From an uncultured Alphaproteobacteria bacterium (GTDB lineage Bacteria > Pseudomonadota > Alphaproteobacteria > RF32 > CAG-239), in NCBI GenBank assembly GCA_944391375.1, contig CALXTJ010000006.1, forward strand, positions 1 to 40,184: a DNA stretch of 40,184 nt. Reading direction: 5' to 3'. Positions 1 through 7,002 of this stretch are shown here, one piece after another. The number at the start of each line of letters is the position of its first letter. Position 1 is the first letter of the stretch. Under the pieces are notes generated by a model that saw only the letters and a list, made by a program, of their open reading frames with translations, was not told where the DNA came from and ran no database searches. A program made the position numbers and the translations under genes.

Positions 1-7
1 AGATTAT

Positions 8-35
8 TTGTCAATCTGATAGAGTTTTATATAAT
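8..35 (+). promoter_or_regulatory. Predicted sigma70 promoter of the 42-155 RNA
   Basis: TTGTCA at 8-13 and a perfect TATAAT at 30-35 are separated by 16 bp, a near-consensus housekeeping promoter. The expected transcription start is about position 42, just before the 11-bp stem that starts at 54, so it would drive the small structured RNA rather than recG, which has its own promoter at 212-240. Confidence 0.65.
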
Positions 36-41
36 GACAAA

Positions 42-155
42 TATTATATAAAAAAGCGGCTTTGAAGAGCAGAAAATCGGTGCAACTGCAGAACACAAAG
101 TACTTGTGTTGTAATGACGGGAAACACCGTCCGTCCAAAGCCGCTTACTTTTTTA
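42..155 (+). ncRNA. Candidate small structured RNA, family not recognised
   Basis: An 11-bp outer stem (AAGCGGCTTTG at 54-64 with its complement at 136-146) encloses two hairpins. One is a perfect 7-bp stem at 92-98/104-110 with a 5-nt loop. The other is GACGG/CCGTC at 116-120/127-131. The outer stem is followed by a T-run at 149-154, so it could double as a terminator. A near-consensus promoter lies at 8-35, giving a transcript of about 110 nt. It lacks the conserved GGAA loop of SRP RNA and does not look like 6S or RNase P RNA. The minus strand also ends in the same stem plus a T-run (50-55), so the opposite direction cannot be excluded, but no good minus-strand promoter was seen. Confidence 0.5.
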
Positions 156-211
156 TCCGTAAAAATTTTCAACAATATTGATACAGATTGTCCATAACTT
201 TTTAAGAAAAA

Positions 212-240
212 TTTACAAAGTTTTACTTGAGAGCTACAAT
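212..240 (+). promoter_or_regulatory. Predicted recG promoter
   Basis: TTTACA at 212-217 and TACAAT at 235-240 with a 17-bp spacer. The expected start of transcription, about 247, lies 22 bp before the recG ATG, leaving room for a ribosome binding site (AAGGGGTAGG) at 256-265. Confidence 0.6.
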
Positions 241-268
241 ACTTACATATGATAATAAGGGGTAGGTA

Positions 269-2353
269 ATGCGTCCGGAAATTTTAAATCCGCTGTTTAT
301 ATCAATTGAAAAATTAAAAGGTATCGGCAGTCGCTATTATAAATTGGTGGCAGGCTTATGTCAGGGTTCCAAAGTGGTTGATTTACTCTGGCATTTGCCG
401 ATAAATGTTATTGACCGAACTTATGGAGATCCCTTAAAATATGCTCAAAGCGGGCATATCTGGACCGGCAAAGTTAAGGTTATAAAACATATCGTGCCGC
501 CTACCAAAAAGCAACCCTATAAAATTATCGTAACCGACGGTACTGCCGATTTAACACTTAACTTTTTTAAGTATTATAAAGATTCTTTGCAAAAAGGTAT
601 GCCGCTTAACAGCTATAAAGCCATAAGCGGTAAGCTGGAAATTTTTAATTCCGCTTTGCAAATGAATCACCCCGATTATATGGTCTCCGCCGATAAACTT
701 GCCGAGTTGCAAAGTATAGAACCGGTATATCCGCTTTGTGCCGGAGTATCTAATAAAATGCTTCTAAAATTGCAAAAACAAGCTCTTTCTTTAGTGCCTA
801 TTTTACCTGAATGGCAAGATGAAAACTTTTTAATCAAGCAACACTTTATGCCTTTTAATCAGGCTTTATATATGGCTCATCACCCCTTAAAGCCGTCCGA
901 TGTGGAAAATAATTCACCGGCTCGCAAGCGTCTTGCTTATGACGAGTTATTGGCTAATCAGTTAGCACTCTGTATTGCCCGTCAACGGGTCAAAAAACAG
1001 CAAGGCCGGAGTATTAAAGGCAGCGGTTTGTTGCGTAAAAAACTTTTAGACGGTTTGGGTTTTAATTTAACCTCAGCCCAAGAACGGGTTTTATCCGAAA
1101 TTTTTACCGATCAAGCCTCATCTTATCAAATGTTGCGTTTGTTACAAGGCGATGTCGGCAGCGGTAAAACGGTCGTGGCTTTTTTAACCATGTTAAATGT
1201 CATAGAGTGTAATATGCAGGCCGCCATTATGGCACCTACCGAAATTTTGGCCAAGCAGCATATGGAAACCATGTCGGCATGGGCAGATATGGTGGGGATT
1301 AGAATTGAGCTTTTAACCGGCAAAATAAAAGGTAAAAAGCGGCAAGAAATTTTAAGCGATTTAGCACTTGGTAAAATAGATATGCTGGTGGGTACGCACG
1401 CTTTATTTACCGAAGATGTAACATTTAAAAATCTGGCCTGTGTAGTGGTAGACGAGCAACATCGTTTCGGGGTTAATCAAAGACTGGAATTAACTAACAA
1501 GGGAGTTAAACCCGATGTTTTGGTCATGACGGCAACACCCATTCCCAGGACTTTGGTATTAACGCAATACGGCGATATGGAATATTCCAAAATAGATGAA
1601 CTTCCCAAAGGACGTAAACCGGTTGATACCCGCGTTATTCCGGTAAGTAAACTTTCGGAAATAGTGGAAGCGTTAAAGCGAAAAATTTCAAATAAAACCC
1701 GAGCTTATTGGGTTTGCCCGTTGGTGGAAGAATCCGAAAAGACCGATTTAGCCGCCGCCGAAGAGCGTTATAAAACCTTACAAAAAATCTTTGGCGATAA
1801 GGTAGGGTTAGTTCACGGTAAAATGAAGGAAAAAGAAAAAGATGCGGTAATGGAGCGGTTTAAAAACGGCGATATAAATTTACTGGTAGCCACCACGGTA
1901 ATTGAGGTTGGGGTTAATGTTCCGGAGGCCACTATCATGATAATAGAGCAGGCCGAGCGTTTTGGGCTGGCTCAGCTCCACCAATTACGCGGACGCATTA
2001 AACGCGGTTATGAAGCTTCAACCTGTATTTTGCTTTACGGTTATCCTTTAGGCGAAACTTCAAAAGAGCGGTTAAATATTATGAAAAACAGCGAAGACGG
2101 ATTTTTAATTGCCGAAAAAGATTTGGAATTAAGAGGCGGCGGCGAAGTTTTGGGCACGCGTCAATCGGGCTTTACACAGTTTAGACTGGCGGATTTAAGC
2201 GTTGATAAAGACTTGCTTTATACCGCCCGTAAAGATGCCGAGCTGATTTTGCAAACCGATAAAAATTTAGAAAGCAAACGCGGACAAGCCTTAAGAATCT
2301 TGCTTTATTTATTTGAGCAAGACAAGGCTTTTAAAACCTATAAAGCGGGATAG
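269..2353 (+). CDS. recG: ATP-dependent DNA helicase RecG
   Basis: RecG is a superfamily 2 helicase that remodels stalled forks and branched recombination intermediates (fork regression, Holliday junctions). At 694 aa it has the usual length. The N-terminal third is the wedge/OB domain that grips the branched DNA. The helicase core follows: Walker A GDVGSGKT, a DEQH form of motif II (VVDEQHRFG), the TATPIPRTL motif III, and the C-terminal motifs VATTVIEVGVNVPEA and QLHQLRGR, which are characteristic of RecG. The ATG is preceded by AAGGGGTAGG. The gene ends tail to tail with alr, with a single base between the stop codons and no terminator between them. Confidence 0.97.
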   Translation: MRPEILNPLFISIEKLKGIGSRYYKLVAGLCQGSKVVDLLWHLPINVIDRTYGDPLKYAQSGHIWTGKVKVIKHIVPPTKKQPYKIIVTDGTADLTLNFFKYYKDSLQKGMPLNSYKAISGKLEIFNSALQMNHPDYMVSADKLAELQSIEPVYPLCAGVSNKMLLKLQKQALSLVPILPEWQDENFLIKQHFMPFNQALYMAHHPLKPSDVENNSPARKRLAYDELLANQLALCIARQRVKKQQGRSIKGSGLLRKKLLDGLGFNLTSAQERVLSEIFTDQASSYQMLRLLQGDVGSGKTVVAFLTMLNVIECNMQAAIMAPTEILAKQHMETMSAWADMVGIRIELLTGKIKGKKRQEILSDLALGKIDMLVGTHALFTEDVTFKNLACVVVDEQHRFGVNQRLELTNKGVKPDVLVMTATPIPRTLVLTQYGDMEYSKIDELPKGRKPVDTRVIPVSKLSEIVEALKRKISNKTRAYWVCPLVEESEKTDLAAAEERYKTLQKIFGDKVGLVHGKMKEKEKDAVMERFKNGDINLLVATTVIEVGVNVPEATIMIIEQAERFGLAQLHQLRGRIKRGYEASTCILLYGYPLGETSKERLNIMKNSEDGFLIAEKDLELRGGGEVLGTRQSGFTQFRLADLSVDKDLLYTARKDAELILQTDKNLESKRGQALRILLYLFEQDKAFKTYKAG

Positions 2354-2354
2354 C

Positions 2355-3446
2355 CTAATAAATATATTTACGGATAAAACGTGTGTTCTTACCAAGTCTT
2401 GACATAATCTCGTACGAGATTGTGTTAGCATCTCTTCCCATATCGTCCAAGGTATAAAAATCATCGGTTAAGTAGGAGGTATCGCCGACTTTTAAATTTT
2501 TAACATTGGTAACATCGCAAATAACATTATCCATTGAAACTCTGCCGATAATACGAGCTTCATTTAATTCGCCGCCGGTTTTAAAAAACACTTTTCCGAC
2601 ATTGGAAAGCGAACGCGGCAACCCATCGCCATAGCCTATGGAAACAATGGCAATTTTGCGGTTGGTGTTGGCTCTATAAGTTGCCGAATAGCCGACAAAT
2701 TGTCCTTTGGCCAAATTTTCAATTTGCAAAACCGGAGCGGTAACTTTTACCACATTTTTCATCTGCTTTTCACGATAAGGAGCGGTGTTTATGCCATACA
2801 TAGCTGCTCCCAAACGCACCATGTCTTGGGCAAAATCAGAACCTAAAAACACCCCGTCCGAAGCCGAAAGCGAAGCCGGAAGTTTAGGGAAATAAGTTTT
2901 TTTCAATCTTTCAAAATTATTTAATTGGTAAGCGTTCATAAAATGGTCTTTTTCATCGCCACAGGCTAAATGCGACATTACCATACAAAACATTTTAATA
3001 TCATCTTTAGATAAATTTTGCAATTCATCTTCTCTAAAGCCGAGACGATTTAAGCCCGTTTCAATATGAATAACCGCTTTCCTCTTATCTGGGTTATTTT
3101 CTTTCCAAAAAGAGAGCATCTGTGGGCAGCTTATAACCGGAATTAAATTTTTATGTTGGGTAAAACATTCCAAACTATCCTGACCGCAACCTTGCAAAAC
3201 ATAAATTTCGGCATCGGGAACAAGCGGAGCTATTTGAGAGCCTTCCATTCCGTGAGCTACAAAGAAGTGCTTACATTTTACTTCATCATACAATAACGGA
3301 GCAATTTTTTTAGCTCCCAGGCCGTAAGCATCGTCTTTAACCACGGCGGCGGCAACGGCCGGATGAGCAATTTGCTGCAAGGTTTTAAAATTATCAATTA
3401 AATGTTTTAAGTTAATTTCCAAAACAGGTTGAGTAAGTATTGTCAT
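2355..3446 (-). CDS. alr: Alanine racemase
   Basis: PLP-dependent interconversion of L- and D-alanine, which supplies D-Ala for peptidoglycan. The 363-aa length is normal. The PLP lysine is K37 in AVVKDDAYGLG (most family members have KADAYG or KANAYG, so Asp at position 38 is a small deviation). The second catalytic region is seen as RLGAAMYGIN, with GYGDGLPR and GRVSMDN further on. It is the last gene of the mla operon, starting 24 bp after the lipoprotein gene. That places peptidoglycan precursor supply in the same transcript as outer-membrane lipid transport, probably by convenience of position rather than function. Confidence 0.95.
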   Translation of the reverse strand: MTILTQPVLEINLKHLIDNFKTLQQIAHPAVAAAVVKDDAYGLGAKKIAPLLYDEVKCKHFFVAHGMEGSQIAPLVPDAEIYVLQGCGQDSLECFTQHKNLIPVISCPQMLSFWKENNPDKRKAVIHIETGLNRLGFREDELQNLSKDDIKMFCMVMSHLACGDEKDHFMNAYQLNNFERLKKTYFPKLPASLSASDGVFLGSDFAQDMVRLGAAMYGINTAPYREKQMKNVVKVTAPVLQIENLAKGQFVGYSATYRANTNRKIAIVSIGYGDGLPRSLSNVGKVFFKTGGELNEARIIGRVSMDNVICDVTNVKNLKVGDTSYLTDDFYTLDDMGRDANTISYEIMSRLGKNTRFIRKYIY

Positions 3447-3470
3447 TTAGAGTTACATCTTTCATGAAAT

Positions 3471-4037
3471 TTAAAGTTTATTTATAGTTTGGGCAATATC
3501 TATGGCAACTTCGTTCCACATTATGCTTAAAGATTTAACATAAGTTGAAAAATTGGGTCCGGCCGGCTGAGTCAAATTAAAATTTTTCTGAGCCAAGACT
3601 TTGCCGTAAGTATTGATAATCTGCCAATTACCTTTTATGTAGGCATTTTCATTAAACCAGCCGCCGAATTTTTCCAAATTAACTTTAACCACAACATTGG
3701 TAGTAGCCCCGAAAGCCAAAGGCTTAATGGTAGCATTGGGCAGAGCATTTTGCAAATTACCGATAAGCAGATTTTGGAGCATGTAATTTAAGTCGGAAGC
3801 CCAGCGGTTAAATTCGGATATTTCAAGTTCGGGCGAATTGGGACGCTGCAAAATAATTTGCGGTTTTTCCAAGTATTGCGGAATAATAATATCCTGAACG
3901 GCAATACTGATTTTTCTTTTGGAAACGATTTGGGATTCCGCCGGATTTTCAAGCAAGTAAAACCGACTGTTCGGGGTAGAAGAAAAACATCCCTGAAGTA
4001 GTGGTAACAACAATAACAAAGCAACAAATTTTTTCAT
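3471..4037 (-). CDS. ABC transport auxiliary lipoprotein of the Mla system
   Basis: A 188-aa lipoprotein with signal peptide and lipobox LLLLPLLQGC (Cys17). The mature part resembles the ABC_trans_aux / PqiC-type family (RFYLLENP near the N-terminus, then IAVQDIIIPQYLEKPQIILQ). Such proteins accompany MlaD/PqiB-type MCE proteins and sit at the outer membrane, helping lipid pass between membranes. Its position supports this: it starts 3 bp after the mlaD stop codon in the same operon. In many Alphaproteobacteria it takes the place of mlaC/mlaB downstream of mlaD. The family is inferred from motif and position. Confidence 0.8.
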   Translation of the reverse strand: MKKFVALLLLLPLLQGCFSSTPNSRFYLLENPAESQIVSKRKISIAVQDIIIPQYLEKPQIILQRPNSPELEISEFNRWASDLNYMLQNLLIGNLQNALPNATIKPLAFGATTNVVVKVNLEKFGGWFNENAYIKGNWQIINTYGKVLAQKNFNLTQPAGPNFSTYVKSLSIMWNEVAIDIAQTINKL

Positions 4038-4040
4038 GGC

Positions 4041-4832
4041 TTATTCCTTTTTACCTTTGATTAAAGCATCGGGGTGCCGTTCCAGATAATCGGATAAATT
4101 TTTAACCGACAACGAAGCGGCACTTACATCGCGTAAAGTCCGGTTGAGTTGATTTAGGGTTTGTGCGGTTTGCGGAGCCGATTTATCGGCATACAAATTC
4201 AAGTTGTCCCCGAGTTTGGCAAAACTTTGCAAAACCTGCGGTACACCTTTTTCCAGCTCCGAGAGAACATTGTCGGCCCGAGCCAAAATCTGTTTTAAGG
4301 GCAAATCTTGCAAATCTTTTGAAATTCCGCCCAGAGCCGAGAGAGTGGTAGGAATTTCAAAAATAGCCTGATTATTTTCGGGTTGTTGCAAGACAATAGG
4401 GGTGTTAGGCAGCATTTGCAATTCAATCATAAGCTGTCCGGTGAGCAGATTTTGGGTTGTCAAACGAGCTCGCAAACCTTTAGCAATAAGAGTTTTTAAG
4501 ACCATCCGGCGGTTAATTTTTTGGGAGGAGTTTAATATTTTTATATCATCATCATCGGTGGAAAAACGGGCATAGACAGGTATGCTGAATTCCAAAGTTT
4601 TAGGGTCGGTCATAATTTCAATATTAACAACCTTACCAACCTGTACTCCCTGATAGACAACTGGCGAACCGACATTTAATCCGTTAATGGATTCGGAAAA
4701 GTACATAACGGCCATATTTTTTTGGTCTGCCGTTAATCCGGCGACGACATTTTTTAAGAGAATGCCGAGCATAAGGGCAAATCCTAAAATAACAAATATG
4801 GCGATTTTCTTTTTATTGGGCTGTTTTTGCAT
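4041..4832 (-). CDS. mlaD: MCE-domain phospholipid-binding protein MlaD
   Basis: A periplasmic substrate-binding subunit anchored by one N-terminal helix (residues about 10-32, IAIFVILGFALMLGILLKNV). The single MCE domain follows at about 38-150, with the typical SINGLNVGSPVVYQGVQVGKV signature. The C-terminal half (about 165-255) is predicted helical and likely contributes to the hexameric lipid channel. At 263 aa it is longer than E. coli MlaD (183 aa), as is usual for alphaproteobacterial versions. The start overlaps the end of mlaF by 20 bp, suggesting coupled translation. Confidence 0.92.
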   Translation of the reverse strand: MQKQPNKKKIAIFVILGFALMLGILLKNVVAGLTADQKNMAVMYFSESINGLNVGSPVVYQGVQVGKVVNIEIMTDPKTLEFSIPVYARFSTDDDDIKILNSSQKINRRMVLKTLIAKGLRARLTTQNLLTGQLMIELQMLPNTPIVLQQPENNQAIFEIPTTLSALGGISKDLQDLPLKQILARADNVLSELEKGVPQVLQSFAKLGDNLNLYADKSAPQTAQTLNQLNRTLRDVSAASLSVKNLSDYLERHPDALIKGKKE

Positions 4833-5580
4833 TTTCTCTTCCCCGAGTTAAAAAGTTAAAAACATTTTCATTAGGCGGATTTTTCAACAAATCGTGAGGA
4901 TTTCCGTGAGCGGTTAAAGTTTTGGTAGCGGCATCAATAAATATAGAGTTGGTTCCGATATTAAAGATTGAATCAAGTTCGTGAGTTACCACCACCAAGG
5001 TTGTGCCTAAATTTTGGTTAATATCTTTCATCAAATCGTCCAAACGAGCCGAGCTTATAGGGTCTAAACCGGCGGAAGGTTCGTCAAAATAGACGATTTG
5101 AGGATCAAGAGCCAAGGCTCTGGCCAAGCCGGCTCTTTTTTTCATACCGCCGCTGATTTCAGCCGGGTAATAGTCATTAAAGCCGGAGAGGCCTACTAAA
5201 GAGAGTTTTAAGTTGACCAAGTCGGCAATTGTAGAAGGGGAGTAGTCGCTGTATTTTTGTAGGGGCAGGGCAACATTTTCGGCCAAAGTCATAGAAGAAA
5301 AAAGACCGCCGCTTTGGTACAAAATGCCGACTTTTTTCATAATTTCCAATTTGGTATCATCATCGGCTTTGGGGTAGTCAATACCGTTTACAAAGAAAGT
5401 TCCCTGAGCCGGGGGCAGCAAGCCGGTCAAAACGCGGAGCATACTGCTTTTACCGCAACCTGAGCCGCCCATAATGATAAAAATATCATTTTCTTTAACG
5501 GCAAAATCGGCAGTTTGGATAATCACCTTGGGGCCGTAAGCAACTTGCAAGTGTCGGGCAACGATTTTATCTTTTATCAT
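4813..5580 (-). CDS. mlaF: ABC transporter ATPase MlaF
   Basis: The cytoplasmic ATPase that powers lipid transport through MlaE and MlaD. Visible ABC motifs are Walker A GGSGCGKSS (38-46), the Q-loop in ILYQSGGLFSS, signature ISGGMKKRAGLARAL, Walker B IVYFDEPSAGLDP and the H-loop VTHE. The SGGMKKR signature is typical of the MlaF/Ttg2A subfamily. Its start codon overlaps the mlaE stop (4 bp, ATGA), and its end overlaps mlaD by 20 bp. Confidence 0.95.
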   Translation of the reverse strand: MIKDKIVARHLQVAYGPKVIIQTADFAVKENDIFIIMGGSGCGKSSMLRVLTGLLPPAQGTFFVNGIDYPKADDDTKLEIMKKVGILYQSGGLFSSMTLAENVALPLQKYSDYSPSTIADLVNLKLSLVGLSGFNDYYPAEISGGMKKRAGLARALALDPQIVYFDEPSAGLDPISSARLDDLMKDINQNLGTTLVVVTHELDSIFNIGTNSIFIDAATKTLTAHGNPHDLLKNPPNENVFNFLTRGRENAKTAQ

Positions 5581-6689
5581 ATTCCCAACCTTTCAAAAAT
5601 AAAAGTAATGATACCTGTGGCGACAATCATCCAGACGATGGCAGAAACAACGGCTTTGGTGGTAGCCACGCCGACACCGTCGGCGTTACGACCGCTGTTG
5701 ATACCGTAATAACAACCGCAAAGCGATATAATAAAAGCAAAGACAAAGCCGTGGAAAATACCTACCCAAAAGCTAGACATGCTCCAAGCTTGCCAAGAAT
5801 ATTTCCAGTATTCGGAAGCAGGAATTCCCAAAAGCAAGACACCGACAAAACCACCGCCGAGCATACCCATAAAATCGGCCAGCATGGTAAGGATTGGCAT
5901 GGCAATAATCATGGCCGCCAAGCGGGGTAATACTAAAAAGTCAGAAATAGGTATACCCATAGTTTTTAAGGCATCAATTTCTTCATTGACCTGCATGGTG
6001 CCGAGAGTTGCGGCAAAAGAAGCACCGGTACGGCCTGCCATAATAATGCCGACCATAATAGCGCCCATAATGCGTATCATACCGATAGTAACCAAACTGG
6101 CAACATAGACCTGAGCTCCGAAAGTTTTGAGTTGGATGGCCCCGACAAAGGCTAAAATAAGTCCGACCATAAAGCTTATGAGGGAGACAATACCCAAAGC
6201 CTTAGGTCCGCAATCTTCAAGAGCAAACAAAAAGTCAACTTTGCGAGTAACGCTTTTTCCGCGGACAAATTTAAGCAAGGCTGATATATTATCTATGGCA
6301 AAATCAAAACCTTTCATGAAGACATTATATAAATTGAGCCAGTAACCGCCGATTCTATCTAAAAGAGGATCATGATGATTTAGAGGAGTATCATGATGGG
6401 GCTTAACAGCGGTAGCAAGTAGGAGCATACGGCTCAGTCCGTCAGGTAGATTTTGGGTTTGAAAATCAATTTTACGAGTATCGGCAATATTTTTGAGTTT
6501 GAATAGAATTAACAAGAGGGAGGAGTCCCAATTTTTTAGTGAATTATCGGAGGTGACGATGATTTTTTTAATAGGAGCGGAGTTGGCGGTGTTATAGAGT
6601 TGGTCGGTTTGTTCAAAGTGCACAAAGGCACCGCCCAACGATAAAGTCAGGGTATTATTGTTAATACTAAAATTTATTAACTGTGTCAT
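5577..6689 (-). CDS. mlaE: MlaE-family permease with N-terminal STAS-like domain
   Basis: The integral membrane subunit of the Mla lipid transporter. The C-terminal 250 residues form the MlaE domain, with family motifs QLKTFGAQVYVASLV, AGRTGASFAATLGTMQVNEEIDALKTMGI and IPASEYWKYSW. The N-terminal ~100 residues have no membrane helices and look like a STAS domain, the fold of MlaB. Fusion of STAS to MlaE is common in Alphaproteobacteria and explains why no separate mlaB is present. At 370 aa it is longer than E. coli MlaE (260 aa) by about that domain. First gene of the operon mlaE-mlaF-mlaD-lipoprotein-alr. Confidence 0.93.
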   Translation of the reverse strand: MTQLINFSINNNTLTLSLGGAFVHFEQTDQLYNTANSAPIKKIIVTSDNSLKNWDSSLLLILFKLKNIADTRKIDFQTQNLPDGLSRMLLLATAVKPHHDTPLNHHDPLLDRIGGYWLNLYNVFMKGFDFAIDNISALLKFVRGKSVTRKVDFLFALEDCGPKALGIVSLISFMVGLILAFVGAIQLKTFGAQVYVASLVTIGMIRIMGAIMVGIIMAGRTGASFAATLGTMQVNEEIDALKTMGIPISDFLVLPRLAAMIIAMPILTMLADFMGMLGGGFVGVLLLGIPASEYWKYSWQAWSMSSFWVGIFHGFVFAFIISLCGCYYGINSGRNADGVGVATTKAVVSAIVWMIVATGIITFIFERLGI

Positions 6690-6789
6690 ATTATCACCAA
6701 CATAAGTATCATAGAATAAATAAGCATTATGTCAAAGAAAAACAAGCAGATTGTAATATTAAAATGCACGGGCAAGAATGTAATAGGAT

Positions 6790-6908
6790 AAAAAGCGTAT
6801 CAAATAGAATAATGGGGGCAATTACTCACCCCCTCATCTTACGGCATAAAGCCTTATTATATATGTATTGACCGTCTAATTAATCTCTGAAAAAATCAAA
6901 ACATATAT
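6790..6908 (-). ncRNA. tracrRNA of the type II-C CRISPR system
   Basis: Read on the minus strand, 6890-6868 is a 23-nt anti-repeat perfectly complementary to the TTGACCGTC...CTCTGA part of the CRISPR repeat. A 6-nt bulge (6867-6862) follows, then TATAAT (6861-6856), which can pair with GTTATA at the 5' end of the crRNA repeat to form the lower stem. Next comes AAGGC-TTTAT-GCC, matching the nexus hairpin that follows the anti-repeat in Neisseria-type tracrRNAs. The 3' hairpin GGGGGTGA/TTGCCCCC closes a GTAA loop (6814-6833) and is followed by T-rich sequence, with a T5 run at 6794-6790. The 3' end is uncertain (6790-6810). The promoter is at 6915-6944. Confidence 0.88.
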
Positions 6909-6914
6909 TACTTA

Positions 6915-6944
6915 TATATAAATAGATTTTGATTGAAATGTCAA
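6915..6944 (-). promoter_or_regulatory. Predicted tracrRNA promoter
   Basis: On the minus strand a perfect TTGACA (plus coordinates 6939-6944) and TATATA (6915-6920) are separated by 18 bp. The expected start is about 6908, some 18 nt before the anti-repeat. The -35 box lies inside the spacer of the predicted cas9 promoter on the other strand. Confidence 0.65.
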
Positions 6945-6956
6945 TAATAATATTAT
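6929..6956 (+). promoter_or_regulatory. Predicted cas9 promoter
   Basis: TTGATT at 6929-6934 and TATTAT at 6951-6956 with a 16-bp spacer. It overlaps the divergent tracrRNA promoter, so the two are likely to compete or share control. The cas9 ribosome binding site AAGGAGG is at 6991-6997. Confidence 0.5.
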
Positions 6957-7002
6957 AAGTTGTTTTGTATGTGGTTACACAACAATAAGACAAGGAGGCA
7001 TT

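Noticed and set aside
5515..6871. Plus-strand frames antisense to mlaF and mlaE
   Set aside because: Shadows of strongly supported minus-strand genes. The frame at 6683-6871 also overlaps the tracrRNA and has no start signal.
6868..6890. A lone plus-strand CRISPR repeat remnant near cas9
   Set aside because: It lacks both ends of the repeat and is followed on the minus strand by tracrRNA hairpins and preceded by a promoter, so it is the anti-repeat of the tracrRNA.
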